Notes: a model not told the origin generated them from the sequence alone. A stretch of 64,000 nt of DNA from Hysterangium stoloniferum (GCA_015178975.1 WHVD01000164.1:62001-126000), one strand, 5' to 3'. Counted from the first letter of the stretch, positions 1 to 11,864 are shown. Translations and numbers: made by a program.

Positions 1-30
1 ATGTTCTTCTTCCTAAAATGATATCACATG

Positions 31-361
31 GAACGGTTTCAGGACCTTATGCATGCAAGTTGGGAATCTAGGTGGCCCAGGGTATGGTGTAATATATAGG
101 GTCGACATTTCATCGCCCAGACATAGACTAGGGCACTAAGCTCGGGGAACATCCTCCACTTTAGTCAACTAATGCATTTGTGGGGCAGGAGGGGGTAAGG
201 TGCACAGACCAGCTAGCAAAAAAATATTCAGCATAAGTAACATGTATAACTTATACATACAGAGATATACACACATCCAGTAGGTGTCACCTAGGGCATC
301 ACTTTTCTGTAAGGATGTGCGACACTGGGGTCAGTCCTGCTCTGTAATTTATCTTCTGTCG
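31..361. repeat. Duplicated block, copy 1 (pairs with 3001-3370)
   Basis: The sequence lines up along its length with 3001-3370: both carry the phrases CATAGACTAGGGCAC, a GTCACCTAGG core and similar flanks, at roughly three-quarters identity by eye. In both places it lies upstream of a BTB gene copy, so it is part of one larger duplicated block. Reading frames on the minus strand are short and differ between the copies, so I do not call a gene. Confidence 0.7.
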
Positions 362-475
362 GACTGCTACAAAAAATCAATTATGTTATAGAGAAAAGAA
401 TATTTAGCAGATAAAATAAACTTCTCAGTAAAAGCCCAATTTGGACTCCATATATGACGTTGGAAACACGTAGTA

Positions 476-577
476 GAGAGTATTTGCAACTAATGAAATA
501 TTAGCAAACTGAATTGGTTCCTAATATTCATATCAGGAACACCATTCAGTTTGCTAATATATCATTAACTGTAAATC
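476..577. repeat. Degenerate copy of a 105-bp palindromic MITE
   Basis: The stretch begins GAGAGTATTTGCAACTAAT and contains GAATTGGTTCCTAATATTCA followed by the reverse complement, as in the cleaner copy at 27796-27900. The second block copy around 4200 lacks it, so it inserted after the block was duplicated. The right end has drifted. Confidence 0.65.
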
Positions 578-1097
578 TGAGATGCACTCACATGGATGAC
601 GAGGCCCAACACCGACAAACTACTCAATTGGAAAAAGGGGGTCGAAACGCGAAAAAATACAGTGATAGGTTACCGCAGGTATAGGCTCAACTGTATACAT
701 TTCAATGATTCAATAGACTGGAGGTATATTACAAAGAGGATGACATAATTTTATGTATTCCTGCACATCAAACTTTGAAATCGACTACAACATCAAAAGT
801 TAATTGGCTCATCCCCCATCCCCCGGAATAACCGATACATGTCTCTGTACCGCCAGCCACGTGATGCTTGGCATTCGTGTTTCGACACCACGAGGCTCAC
901 AGGCAGGCAGACGCCACACATTAATTAAGTACTGCCCTTACCGAGTTAACCGTCCCGACTAGAAAAAAAAAAAGATTTGCACTATTAATTCGCTTGAAGC
1001 GGAGTGCAAACGACCACCATTATATTAAGACGGTCGGAGCGCAACCTCAGTGAAGCCCCCACTGACTCGTCAAACTCCCCGAACTCATTTAACAAGT

Positions 1098-1947
1098 ATG
1101 GACTCCAAGTCACCAGCCCGCGACGAAACATACTATTTCCCTGACCTCGTGACATTCTTAGTAAGTCTTCAATCAACTGCAAGTGCCTTGTACTGAGACA
1201 ACAATACGTAGGTTGGTGACAGGCTCTTCAGAGTCCCAAAGCACATGTTTGTAGCGAGTTCGCCAATTTTTTCGGCGATGTTTTCCCTCCCCCACGGCCC
1301 CAATAACTCTGCCGAGGGCCAATGTGACGAAAAGCCGGTGCGGCTTGAACAAGTGGACCCTAAGGCGTTCAAAACCCTGCTAAGTTTATTCTATCCACTG
1401 TAATATGCCCCATCTCTTTTATGATTTGTCTCTGACTCTAAACACAGCAAACCGGTCTCAAAACACGCCTTCACTGATGATGAATGGCTGTTAATTTTGA
1501 GTTTAGGAAAAAAATGGGACATGGGTAGCGTTGTTGATTTGGCAGTCAGCAACCTGCAGGAATCTGGCCGTCTCAGACCACCGGCTATGAAGGTTCACCT
1601 AGGCAGATATTACAACCACTCCCCGTGGGTAGTGGCAGGACTTATGTCCCTATGCGAGCAAGAGGAGCCCATGTCCATGGCTGACGCCGAGCTGCTTGGT
1701 CTGAGGGACGCTGTCAGGATAGCCATGGTAAGGGAATGGATTATGAGGTAACTGGTATTTACAATCATTTACTACTTCACTCATTTATATTCGTCATTGG
1801 CCACAGGAAGCCCCACTGGCGTAAGTTCTATACAATGTGTTCTTTACCCAAATTTTAACCTTTCTGCCTTGCGTAGATGACCACCTGACCCTCTTAAATA
1901 AGGTCCGGGAGACATTCAGTGAAGACGATTTCACGGGCAGCAACTGA
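1098..1947 (+). CDS. BTB/POZ domain protein (Agaricomycete family)
   Basis: Five exons read cleanly: 1098-1160, 1212-1399, 1448-1747, a 14-nt micro-exon 1807-1820, and 1877-1947, giving 211 residues. The segment VGDRLFRVPKHMF near residues 22-34, followed by ASSPIFSAMF and a DPKAFKTLLS helix, is the BTB/POZ pattern typical of large mushroom families. Such domains dimerise and can serve as adaptors for cullin-3 ligases or transcription; the partner here is unknown. The C-terminal part resembles the helical tail that usually follows the fold. The phase works only if the third exon runs on to 1747 and the micro-exon is used. A second, broken copy lies at 5044-5352 and an inverted scrap at 5465-5702, so this is a locally duplicated gene. 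No clear TATA box was found. Confidence 0.75.
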
Positions 1948-3000
1948 AGCTCGACATCGTTATTCATTTTTTGATCTTATGCACAACGAACCATATTATG
2001 TCGAAGCTGAATTTTGTAGCTCGCTTCAATTGAAACAATGAGTAAATGGCTAATTATAGTGGAAATTTCGCCGTGTATCGATAGGTGATGATAACAAGTG
2101 TCTGAATGGCTGAAATATTGAGTTTTATGACTTGCGAAGAATTAGATCAAAGTATTATTATGACTTAAAAAAGAAAAGTTTCTCCGTGAATTCCGGAACA
2201 CCGTCATTCTTGTGAAACTGCTGGTAGTCTGATGGATACTCTGAGCATCTGGAAGCAACGTAAAGGGAACTGTCGTATCTAAAATATCCATTGACCCTCG
2301 ATGCACGTTGTTTAACAAAGTTAATAGAGTGGTTATAAGAAAGTTTATGACACTCGGAGGTAGCAAGGTACAGAGCCAAAAGATTGTTGCATATATTTCG
2401 CATACATGTGCCGGAAGATACTATGGGAAAAGCACCATCCAGGTAAACCTTCTTTTTCCTTTTCCTTTCTCAATTTATAGTCTATGGGTGCGCCGTATGC
2501 CCGCCTTTAAATATCCATTTGTCGACCATTAAGACCAGCGTGTAATCGTGCAATGGTGAGCTATCTGCTCACACACCAGAGCATGGCCACTCAAAGTGAG
2601 GGCGAAAGAAAGGAGTTTAAAGGGCACCAGCTACAGGCAGAAACTTCTGACAAAGAGTGTCTCCAAGTCTTCCCGTTGTGTCAACATATACATCGCAATA
2701 AGTGGAATGGTGTCTGGAAAGCTTAGTAGTTCTCTGATGGTCGGTTTCTCATCAAGTTGTGAGTAGCATTATGAATTATAGTATAGAAGTTGATGCAATA
2801 AACTCATGAGTGCCACACTAAGATATACTCCAGCCGGTATACTATCTACGATGACCTTTACCTGTTCCGAGTGGTGTTGACACAGCTACATCAGTGCTCT
2901 CGGTATCACTAGATGGATATATGTGGTACGCATTATCCAACTTTACAGTATTCACTTTTACAAGAAAGACACGTGTATATGATGCTAAAATTATAGTATG
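1948..3000. other. No gene recognised
   Basis: Only short overlapping frames on both strands are present, none with a recognisable family, splice pattern or repeat partner elsewhere in the window. Confidence 0.5.
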
Positions 3001-3370
3001 GGACGGTTTCTAGGCGGTCGGGGGTGTAGTATGAAGAGATGAGATGGATATTTTGCTGCCTGGACATAGACTAGGGCACCAAGATCGGAGAATATCCTAT
3101 ACAACCATTAAATAAAACGTTTGTGGGATGAGAGAGGTGAGATATACAGACCGGTTGGCAAAATAGATAGAACACAACTAAGGTATCTAATGGAAGTATA
3201 AACAGCATTGAAAAAAGAGTGCGTACGCTGGATAAATAATTTATACGTACAGAAATGTATCCATATCTGGTATATGTCACCTAGGACCTCGCTTTTCCGT
3301 ATGAGGTGTGTGGCGCCACGATCGACCCTGTTCTGCAATACATCTCCTGCCAAACCGATGCTAAGAGCAA
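3001..3370. repeat. Duplicated block, copy 2 (pairs with 31-361)
   Basis: This is the partner of 31-361. The block continues with further similarity between 401-640 and about 4140-4290, and then between 1070-1390 and 5030-5350. About 770 bp of unrelated sequence (3380-4140) separates the first two matching parts in this copy. Confidence 0.7.
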
Positions 3371-3959
3371 ATGTCAGTATTGACGTAGATGATTGTAGCA
3401 GATGATTCAAATACATAGTGAGACTGAATCGGAAAATACAGAATAAGAGCACTTTGATAAGGGTGGCGTGTGGAAGGGAGCCTTCGACTTCGGTATGTTT
3501 CACTAGCTGCCGGTATCTCCAGAAGATCCAAATAAGTATAACTACAAAATGATCATTCTTAAGTCATAGAGAAAGAATGTTCATTACATACCATCCATGA
3601 ACGTGGTCAGGATACTTAATGACACTAATAAAATGACCAATCCATGTCCATACTGACTTTCAACGGGGGAAAATAAATTCCCTGTAAGTAGCCTTAGTTC
3701 TTTACTTGACTTCTCGCCAAGTCAAAACTATCGCTCACCACGGGTAAAATCCCTATAACATACGGAGCTAAGACAAGCTGCGTGTAATCCCGTCGTCAAT
3801 TGGGATCACTGGCGGTCACACGAGTTGACAGGACCACGGTGTATTGTCTAGAACTGAGACGATATACAGGATGTTGCAGCGTACGGTAAGTTCTAAGGAC
3901 TGGAAGACTTCCTAGCTATTTAAGTATGTGCCGCGATCATGTGTTAATGGAACAATAGT

Positions 3960-4042
3960 GGAGGTGAACAAAAGGAAACAAGGGGCATATGCGAACAAAG
4001 GGAAACAAAGTGTGGAGGCGAACAAAGGGAAACAAGACAATG
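3960..4042. repeat. Short tandem repeat, about 27-bp unit, three copies
   Basis: Three consecutive units end in GCGAACAAAGGGAAACAA or a near variant. It is a minisatellite within the unmatched part of block copy 2. Confidence 0.7.
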
Positions 4043-4348
4043 CGTAAGGCTGGGGCGCCAGGCTTACACTGCGTCGCGAATTGACTTCTAAAATACCTTA
4101 GCTTATTAAGTCAACGTTCTTACCAAATTGGTTCGCAATCTGTCCATTGGAGGGGTTGTTTTATGAAATGAACTTCTCATTAAAAGGCCGATCTAAGGGC
4201 TCTATATGTTTCTGAAAGAATGTAATCCTGAGATGTACTCACATGGATAACGAGGCTCATCACCGACGTAACCACCCTATCGTGTTGACAATCAGGTCAC
4301 AGAAATTAGAAGCAGATAGTTCGATACTCACGCCAATCATACTGACAG

Positions 4349-4741
4349 TTACTGTGTCCCTAGAAGTTTATTGATTCCGATCTCATCGAAGAAGGTAAGC
4401 CAATAGTAGCAACTCTCTGCGTGCGGCGAGATCAGGCTGACTTTGGTATCATAAGACAAAGTAGCGAACTCCAATGCTAAGCATGAAGAATATAGCACGT
4501 TGATCCAAATAAAGTTAATGAAAACGGGATGGTGTCGCCATGTCTGAGAGAGAGACACATGGTAAATAGCATGGCAGATAACAGCAACAAAGCAAACAAG
4601 TTGATGATCGCCACAGTCAAAAATACATTTGCCTTCATGCTGACCCGTACCAATGCGAGGTATAGCGAGCGGGCATAGACTATGAGCGGGAAGAATTAGT
4701 AGTTCTAATGCGTCTGGCGTTGTCCGATACCAACCAATCAA
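4349..4741 (-). pseudogene. Possible membrane-protein (7TM-like) fragment
   Basis: Reading leftwards there is an open frame of about 130 residues containing the hydrophobic stretches LVCFVAVICHAIYH and HPVFINFIWINVLYSSC. A neighbouring frame holds another hydrophobic run (VFLTVAIINLFALLLL). The HPVFINF phrase between membrane spans recalls fungal serpentine-receptor-like proteins, but the frame changes between the two runs and no start or end is clear. A decayed fragment is likeliest; a chance AT-rich frame is possible. Confidence 0.2.
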
Positions 4742-4745
4742 TCTA

Positions 4746-5055
4746 CTTTGACTCCATAATAGTTAAAATAGTTTCGGGAAGGTTGACAATTCCTTCTTGA
4801 AATTATTTGGACCTAATATATTTTTGTCGGTCAATGAAAACTTCAATAATGTGCGCACTGATATTTACTTAATATTTAGACAGAGAGTAAACCTATGTGC
4901 AGAATGAAAGTAAACCTATGCGTAAAATATTAAGTAAATATAAGTGCACACATTATTGAAGATTACACTGACTGACAAAAATATATTAGGTCCAAATAAT
5001 TTCAAGGAGAAATTGTCAAACTCCCCGAACTATTTTACCGAGTATGGACTCCAAG
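4746..5055. repeat. Inverted repeat with hairpin, including a BTB start region
   Basis: Arms of about 110-130 bp (roughly 4746-4878 and 4927-5055) are reverse complements. The inner part (4783-5019) starts and ends TTGACAATT.../...AATTGTCAA and looks like a hairpin MITE. Outside it the left arm also mirrors the 5' end of the BTB copy, including the region of its start codon. The clean BTB gene at 1098 has no such insert. Confidence 0.8.
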
Positions 5056-5352
5056 TCACCAGCCCACGACAAGATATACTATTTCCCTGACCTGGTGACA
5101 TTCTTAGTAAGTCTTCAATTAACTGCAAGTGCCTTGTATTGAGACAACAATACATAGGTTGGTGATAGACTCTTTAGAGTCCCAAAACATATGTTGGTAG
5201 CGAGTTCGCCGATTTTTTCGGTGATGTTTTCACTCCCCCATGGCCCCAATGACTCTGCCGAGGGCCAATGTGACGAAAAGCCGGTGCGGCTTGAACAAGT
5301 GGATCCTAAGGCGTTCAAAACCTTGTTAAGTTTACTCTATCCACTGTACTAT
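5044..5352 (+). pseudogene. Truncated BTB/POZ gene copy
   Basis: It matches the first two exons of the gene at 1098-1947, including the start codon, the first intron and the RVPKHM...ASSPIF segment, with only scattered substitutions. The match ends near 5352, just where exon 2 of the intact gene stops; the C-terminal exons are not found to the right. Sequence after 5352 is unrelated apart from an inverted copy of the same region. It is a recent partial duplicate, unlikely to give a full protein. Confidence 0.75.
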
Positions 5353-5464
5353 GCCCTATTTTGTTATGATGTGTTCCATGTCCTGCACATTGTTCACGGT
5401 CAAAACAATGACCTTGTGCATATCCCACTTCTGATAGCCATCTATCTGTAAGAGCGGTTTGCTG

Positions 5465-5702
5465 CATTTTGACTCAGGAAGACGTGTCATAAAAAAAAAG
5501 GGCATATTATAGTGGATAGAGTAGCCTCAGGATCCTCTTCTTCAAGGCGCACTCGGTTCTCATCACTTTGGCTGTTGCCCCGGGGGAGCGAAATCGGTGA
5601 GCTTTCTATGAGCATGCATTGGGGGACTCTGAAGAGCTATTTATGATTGCTTCAGTACAAGGTACTTGATCAAAGACTTACTGGGAATATTACAAAGTAA
5701 AA
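5465..5702 (-). pseudogene. Inverted, decayed fragment of the BTB exon 2 region
   Basis: Read on the minus strand, this resembles exon 2 of the BTB gene. On the plus strand one sees the complement of its end (GGGCATATTATAGTGGATAG), then CAAGGCGCACTCGGTTCTCAT and GGGGGACTCTGAAGAGC. Parts are missing compared with 1212-1399. With the plus copy at 5044 it forms a head-to-head pair about 110 bp apart. Confidence 0.6.
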
Positions 5703-6379
5703 GGTATCATCGCGGGTTGATGGTTTGTGCTTCATGGTTTTGGGATGGTTCTGGGTGGAGGGCGGCTTTAGTAAAGACCCAGAGTTATCGTATGCCAAAT
5801 CTAGTGAAATCACATGGCGCCAACACGTTCTGCTGTAGACCCCAGCCACTTCTTATTTGCTAAAGACTGAAAGAATGTCAGTAATGTACGTTAAGCTTTT
5901 TATCCAACCATGAATGTTGGTCAAGATCTCAACCTGTTTGTATTATATCTACCCACCCATTAATGCATACTTTCTCTTGCACGATCCTGTAGCATTATAT
6001 CTACTTTACAAATCTTATTAAAAATCAGAGTGGCGAACAAAAGGATATGAATCGCGCGGGAGGATATTACAAACGATAATGGCCGCGACAATTCGCAATA
6101 TGAGCCTTAAGGGCCTGGAGAGGGTATATGTGGCACAGTCATCACAGAAGAATTCAAGTGCACTGGGATCGGTGTCCATGCTGCCGGGGTAGGATATAGA
6201 CGATTACGGCTCGGACTGGCGACAGCGAGAGCTGACTTGGATCGGCGACAGCTTTTACCGACGATACTACCGCCGACTGGATCGAAGGAAAACGTGCCGG
6301 GGTGAAGGGAAGGGGTGAATGGCTGGTATTTTCTTCGTGCTGTTAAGCGTGTATTGTTGAAATACGCGTGTTTCTATCA
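5703..6379. other. No gene recognised
   Basis: Frames are short and show no family features. The right part (about 6100-6350) has more CG than its surroundings, but I see no coding pattern in it. Confidence 0.4.
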
Positions 6380-6930
6380 CACATCAGGAGTTACAACTTT
6401 TAAGGCGGCACTAAAATATTATCTAAACCTGTTTACAAAACTTTAAGTCCTAAAGTGGATTTGAACTCAGTTATTACTTCAGTTTTAGATGTGATCTGAA
6501 CTTGTTGTTTAGGACACACTTTTACCAGAGTTTTTATTCTAAGTCCAGATAAATGTTTACCCCTTATAAAAACCTCAAGTCTGAACATAGGTTTAAAAAT
6601 AAAATAAAACTCTAAGTTTTGTAATGACCTTAAACTAATTGCCTGCATGGGTGGGTGATGAGTGGGCAATTAGTTTAAGGTCATTACAAAACTTAGGGTT
6701 TTATTTTATTTTTAAACCTATGTTCAAACTTGAGGTTTCTATAAGGGGTAAACATTTGTCTGGACTTAGAATAAAAACTCTGGTAAAAGTGTGTCTTAAA
6801 CAACAAGTTCAGATCATGTCTAAAATTGAAGTAATAACTGAGTTCATATCCATTTTAGGACTTAAAGTTTTGTAAACAGGTTTAAATAATATTTTAGTGC
6901 CACCTTAAATGTTGTAACTCCTGATGTGTC
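6380..6930. mobile_element. 551-bp long palindrome (foldback or MITE-like)
   Basis: The left arm 6380-6643 and right arm 6665-6930 are reverse complements with few mismatches, separated by a 21-bp spacer. The ends read ACATCAGGAGTTACAAC and GTTGTAACTCCTGATGT. Both arms can be read as similar 78-residue frames, a consequence of the palindrome rather than evidence for a gene. A transcript crossing it would fold into a hairpin of over 250 base pairs. I found no clear target-site duplication. Confidence 0.85.
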
Positions 6931-7025
6931 ACACATGCAGGTAGTAGAAGACCCTCGCAATCACGCAGGGAGCTATAGGCGAACCTTTACAGCAGGCTGT
7001 TTAAGGCGCTCCGATTCCTGGAGGT

Positions 7026-7430
7026 TACACATCAAGAGTTACAACATTTAAGGTGGCACTAAAATATTATCTAAACCTGTTTACAAAACCTTAAGTCCTA
7101 AAATGGATTTGAACTCAGTTATTACTTCAATTATAGACATAAGTTCAAGTAAGAATGTAAACTCAAAGTGTGGATATCTGTGGAAAGCAATGTCTAAACC
7201 TAAGACTATACTTCAGGTATAATTAGGCCCCAAACTTATACACTTACAACTCCTTTTAATTCTAGTTTAGATGTGATGTGAACTTGTTGTTTAGGACACA
7301 CTTTTAGCAGAGTTTTTATTCTAAGTCCAGACAAATGTTTACCCCTTATAGAAACCTCAAGTTTGAACATAGGTTTAAAAATAAAATAAAACCCTAAGTT
7401 TTGTAAAGACCTTAAACTAATTGCCCACTC
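7026..7430. repeat. Third copy of the palindrome arm, with about 125 extra bases
   Basis: It begins TTACACATCAAGAGTTACAA and ends in the CTTAAACTAATTGCC phrase, as the left arm of 6380-6643 does. An additional segment (about 7135-7260), absent from the palindrome arms, sits in the middle. It may be closer to the ancestral form. It is followed by a short ATTGCCCACC tandem repeat (7428-7455). Confidence 0.8.
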
Positions 7431-7904
7431 ATTGCCCACCCATTGCCCACCCATCAGCAGATCAATGCCAGACCATTGGCCAACCATCACACACACTCTG
7501 CCTGCCCATTGCCTGAACAGTGCACAAGATACATGACAAGACTTTACTACCTAATCCTCACAAGCCTGACTTATACTTCATGTATGTGCGATGTATTAAT
7601 GTCACTGATATGCAGAGCAGTGACCTACTGTATTACAAAGATGAGCAATTTTATTAGAAGTTGAATTTTATGAATCAGAAAATCTCCAGGTAGAACAATG
7701 ACCTCTACTCTTTGTGTAAAATACACCTTTCCGCAAGCTTTGCATTCTTAGTAGCCAGCTTTCCTTGTTTCCTTGACATTATCAAGGAAGAGCCCCACTT
7801 CTTAGCACTTCTTAAGTCAGCAGACCCATTGAGAATGTGGGTAAGTCGGTTTTGAAACCACTCTTCGCAAGCATGTGACCAGTATCCAACATCCGGTTCC
7901 AGCC

Positions 7905-10450
7905 AATCTTGAATGACTTGAATTTTAGAGTCGTCCATGCGGAGACTGTTGGGTCCCATCATGAAATCTAAATATTCAACCATGTCAACATCAAAAGAAC
8001 ATTTTTTACCATTCACAAAAAGACCATGTGTTTGGAGTCTTCAGAGGACTTCATGGATGTGTTCATCATGAAGTGTAGAATCTTTGGAGAATATGAGGAT
8101 GTCATCTAAGTACACAATGACAAAGATGTCGAGGAGGTCGGAAAAGACATTGTTGATAAAATGTTGAAAGACCGACAGAGTGTTGGTGAGGCCAAAAGGC
8201 ATCACTAACCATTTGAAGGAGCCATAGTGAGTGCGAAAAGCTGTTTTCCATTTGTCACCTTTGGTGATCCAAACCAAATGATAGGTGTGTTTGAGATCTA
8301 TCTTTGTATAGATTCAGGCCTTCCAAGGGGCATCGAGTAAATTGGAGATTAGTGGTAATGGGTACTCCGAAAGGTTAAGGATATTCAGTCCTTTTTAGGC
8401 TTTGCCAATTTTTATTGTCATTTCATTCACAACTACTCAAAAATTACTGTTCTGCTCGCTCATCTTACTCACAAAGACACCCTGTGGAACGTCTCTGAAG
8501 AGTGCCAAATGCCATTCCAAGAATTAAAAAGTGTGTTTACATCTGCTCCTATTTTGTTGCACTGGAAGGCCGATGTTCAACTCATTGTGGAAACTGATGC
8601 CTCAGATTATGTGCTTGCTGCGATATTGTCCATTTTGGACACCAATGGTGAAGTTCACCCAGTAGCTTTTTTGTCTTGCACATTTTCGGCACCCAAACTC
8701 AACTACAATGTTCACAATAAAGAACTACTTGCAATATTTGAAGCTTTCAAAACATGGTGACATTATTTGGAAGGATTGGCTCACCCAATAGATGTTATTA
8801 CTGATCACAAAAATTTGGTTTACTTTTCAACCACAAAACTCCTCACCTTGTCAGCAAGCCCAATGGTCCAAATACCTCTCCACTTTCAGTATGGTAATCT
8901 GCTTCCATCCCAGCCACCTTGGTGGAAAACCTAATGCTATAACTAGATGATGGGATGTCTATCCTAAAGAGGTGAGTAGCAACTACGCCACAGTTAATCT
9001 GCATAATTTTAAGCCTATGTTTTCATCCAAACAACTGACCACATCTATCTGAGCCACTTACCTCATTTATCCAGTCTTGTGAAGTGTTATTCTTATGGAT
9101 ACTGAAAAGTTACATCAAGAGATACTATCGGCACTTCTGTTAAGAACTGGAAACTGACTAATGTCGGTGGCCGACGGGGACCGATCGGAAGTACTTGGCT
9201 TCAGCTTATATGCTGCGCCCTCGCAAATATCCGTAGGTTTGTCCTTAAATTTCGGGCGGGCGAAGACTAATCCTAGTGAGTACCTTTCGGCGTGATACCG
9301 ATCGGAATCGAAGGACAAGTCGAGCGTCGGGCCAAGGGGTCGGGGCCGGGAGTGGGCGAGCGCACGCGAAGGCGGATGGGGGGATTCTTAGTTATGAGAC
9401 TGATACAGGTGTATGAGGGTATTCTGAGTCGATATTCTGATTGCCTAGTAACTACAATTACAGCGGGTTCATATACAAGTAACAGGCGTCTGGAAAATAC
9501 TAATGGGGAGAAGGGCGGAACACGGTGTTAACAATAAGCTTGACTAGGAACGGGAAGTTTATGATTAGTTCGGAGGCTGATGATAACCGAGAGCGGGATT
9601 ACGGTAAAAGGAAATGGTTCGAGGACTACAAATATAGATAGACATATGCGAGAACATAAGATTGAACGGATCAACATAATAAAGGGGACGTATCAAAGTT
9701 TGACCAGACAATACAAGTTATTTGACGTGGGCGTAAATGGAGTTTGATCTTCGCAAAACATTCGTCAGCTTCGGGGCCGATGGTTTCCAAAGAGAATGAC
9801 TTGAAACATTGACAAGTGGCGATAACCTCGGGGCCGATAGGATTGCGACACGGTCGTAACAACTTCCATTAGACCCAGTCACCAAAGCACACCTCAATAA
9901 CCCGTCCAACCCCAATCAACCCCAATGGTCACTAGACTCACAAGGTTTCATTAGACTTGACAACCACATTTATGTACTGGATGCCAATACCCTTCAGCTG
10001 TGAATCTTACAACATAAGCACAATCACCTGATCTTGGGACATTTCGGCCTCAATAAAACTCTTTTGCTCATTAGAAGAGAATATACATGGCCCGGCATCT
10101 GAGATTTTGTTAAGCACTATTGCAAATCTTGTACAATGTGTTTACGCTCTAAATCACAGCGACACAAACCATATGGCCTACTCAAACAATTACCGATACT
10201 GGAAAAACCCTGGAACTCGATTTCTATGGATTTCATTGAGCACCTACCAGCATCTGAAGGTCATACAGCAATCCTAGTTGTTGTGGATTGGCTCACAAAG
10301 CAAAGTATTTTCATTCCAATATATGACACAATAACATCTGTACAGTTAGCTGAATTATTCATCACCCATGTATTTTCCAAGCACGGCATTCTGTCGCATG
10401 TCACATCTGATCGTGGATCCAAGTTTGTCTCTCATTTCTTAGGTCACTTG
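7905..10450. mobile_element. Ty3/Gypsy fossil (element A): RT, RNase H, integrase parts
   Basis: Reverse transcriptase sequence (the [10 protein letters not shown] box) lies on the minus strand at about 7905-8369. RNase H (VETDASDYVLAAIL) and integrase (SMDFIEHLPAS, VVVDWLTKQ) follow on the plus strand to 10450. It belongs to the same family as the longer element at 40493-47970. It is broken, rearranged and incomplete at both ends, with many breaks, so an old insertion. A solo LTR is nested at 9138-9861, and another LTR adjoins its right end at 10451. Confidence 0.85.
9138..9861 (-). mobile_element. Solo LTR (Ty3, family 1) nested in element A
   Basis: It begins TGTTAAGAACTGG and ends CGTAACA, 724 bp, flanked on both sides by the 5-bp target duplication ACTTC. 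Compared with the uninterrupted family sequence near 47365 it sits inside the region between RNase H and integrase. Orientation is set from the LTR in front of gag at 40493-41230. It contains the core phrase CTTCAGCTTATATGCTGC. Confidence 0.9.
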
Positions 10451-11187
10451 TGTTAAGAACTGAAAACTGACTAATGTTGGTGGCTGACAGGGACTGATCA
10501 GAAGGACTTGGCTTCAGCTTATGTGCTGCGCCCTCACAAATATCCATAGGGTGTCCTTAAATTTTGGATGGGCGAAGACTAATCCTAAAGAGTTCCTTTC
10601 GGCAAGATACCAATTGGGACCAAAGGACAAGTCGAGTGTCAGGCCAAGGGGTCGGGGCCGGGAGTGGGCGAGTGCACGCGAAGGCAGAAGAGGGGATCCT
10701 TAGTATGAGACTGTTACAGACATATGAGGGTATTCTGAGTCAATATTCTGATTGCCTAGTAACTACAACTACAGCAGGTTCATATACAAGTAACAGGCAT
10801 CTAGAAAATACTAATGGGGAGAAAGGTGGAAAACGGTATTAACAATAAGCTTGACTAGGAACGGGAAGTTTATGATTAGTTCGGAGGCTGAAGAGATAAC
10901 TGAGAGCGGAATTACGGAAAAAGGAAATAGTTTGAGGACTACAAATATAGATAGACATATGTGAAACATAGGATGGAACGGATCATGATAATAAAAGGGA
11001 CGTATCAAAAGTTTAACCAGATAGTACGAGTATATTTTGACATGGGCGTAAATGGAGTTTGATCACCGTGAAAGCATACATCAGCATCAGGGGTGATGGT
11101 TTCCAATGTGGTGACTTGAGCGATAACTTGAATTGTCGATAGGTGGCGATAACCTCGGGGCCGAACGGCTGCGACACAGTCATAACA
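10451..11187 (-). mobile_element. LTR of Ty3 family 1
   Basis: It starts TGTTAAGAACTG and ends CATAACA, and is similar along its length to 9138-9861. It adjoins the integrase of element A on the left and an opposed partial LTR on the right. No matching target duplication is visible, so the right flank is probably rearranged. Confidence 0.85.
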
Positions 11188-11395
11188 CCCCAACCCCTTG
11201 GCCCAACACTCAACTTATCCTTTGGTCCCAATTGGTAACTCGCTGAGAGGTACTTGTCAGGACTAGTCTTCACCCGTCTGAAATTTAAGGACACCTGACG
11301 GAAATTTGTGAGGGTGCAGCATATAAGCTGAAGCCAAGTCCTTCTGATTGGTCCCCATTGGCCTACCGACATTAGTCAGTTTTCAGTTCTTAACA
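11188..11395 (+). mobile_element. Partial LTR of Ty3 family 1, opposite orientation
   Basis: It is the reverse complement of the first part of 10451-11187 and ends CAGTTCTTAACA. With its neighbour it forms an inverted pair of LTR sequences. Confidence 0.8.
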
Positions 11396-11512
11396 TAGAG
11401 TCAGACCTCCTGACTAGTACAATCTCTATTGTTGGCCTCCTGATTAACTCATTTCATATCATCAGCCCCCTGACTTAGAGCCCTCCTTCCACCATTTGCT
11501 TAGATCTTAACA
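11396..11512 (+). mobile_element. 3' end fragment of another LTR family
   Basis: It matches the last 110 or so bases of the solo LTR at 50809-51508 (ATCTCTATTGTTGG ... TTAGATCTTAACA). Confidence 0.7.
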
Positions 11513-11559
11513 AATCTGCTCTGGTTCAATAACCAATGTAATTTCTGATTCTGGGAGTT

Positions 11560-11864
11560 ATTGCCTTTTGGTAAATGAATGAACCAATTTCAAAGAAAGT
11601 GGGCCAGCTGGTCAAGTTTCTGAACCATCAATAATATCCCAAACTTCCTTGCAGACAAGAAGCACTTTCATGTAAACACACCATGTGCTGTAATTCTCCT
11701 CCCCTAGTTTTTGAAACCAATTCTTGTTTCCAATTATTAGATGAGGTGTGAGACCTTCCCCACAAGAGTTGACCAACTGCAAAGCCCTTCCTGCAAGTTG
11801 AATGCACTGCCCAAGGTCCTTCTTGTGCAAGTACTGCAGCTTCCAAGCCCTTTAATACCACCAC
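11560..11864 (-). mobile_element. Ty1/Copia gag fragment
   Basis: On the minus strand the phrase KLGEENYSTWCVYMKVLLVC followed by KEVWDIIDGSE is typical of the N-terminal gag region of fungal Copia elements. Only this part is seen here. It is an incomplete fossil. Confidence 0.7.

Noticed and set aside
1169-1372. Minus-strand 67-residue frame, repeated at 5115-5318
   Set aside because: It is the antisense of BTB exon 2; its repetition comes from gene duplication and the plus strand carries the BTB motif.
6433-7496. Three similar small proteins of 78-86 residues
   Set aside because: They are the same non-coding repeat arm read on both sides of a palindrome and in its third copy; no codon bias or start context.
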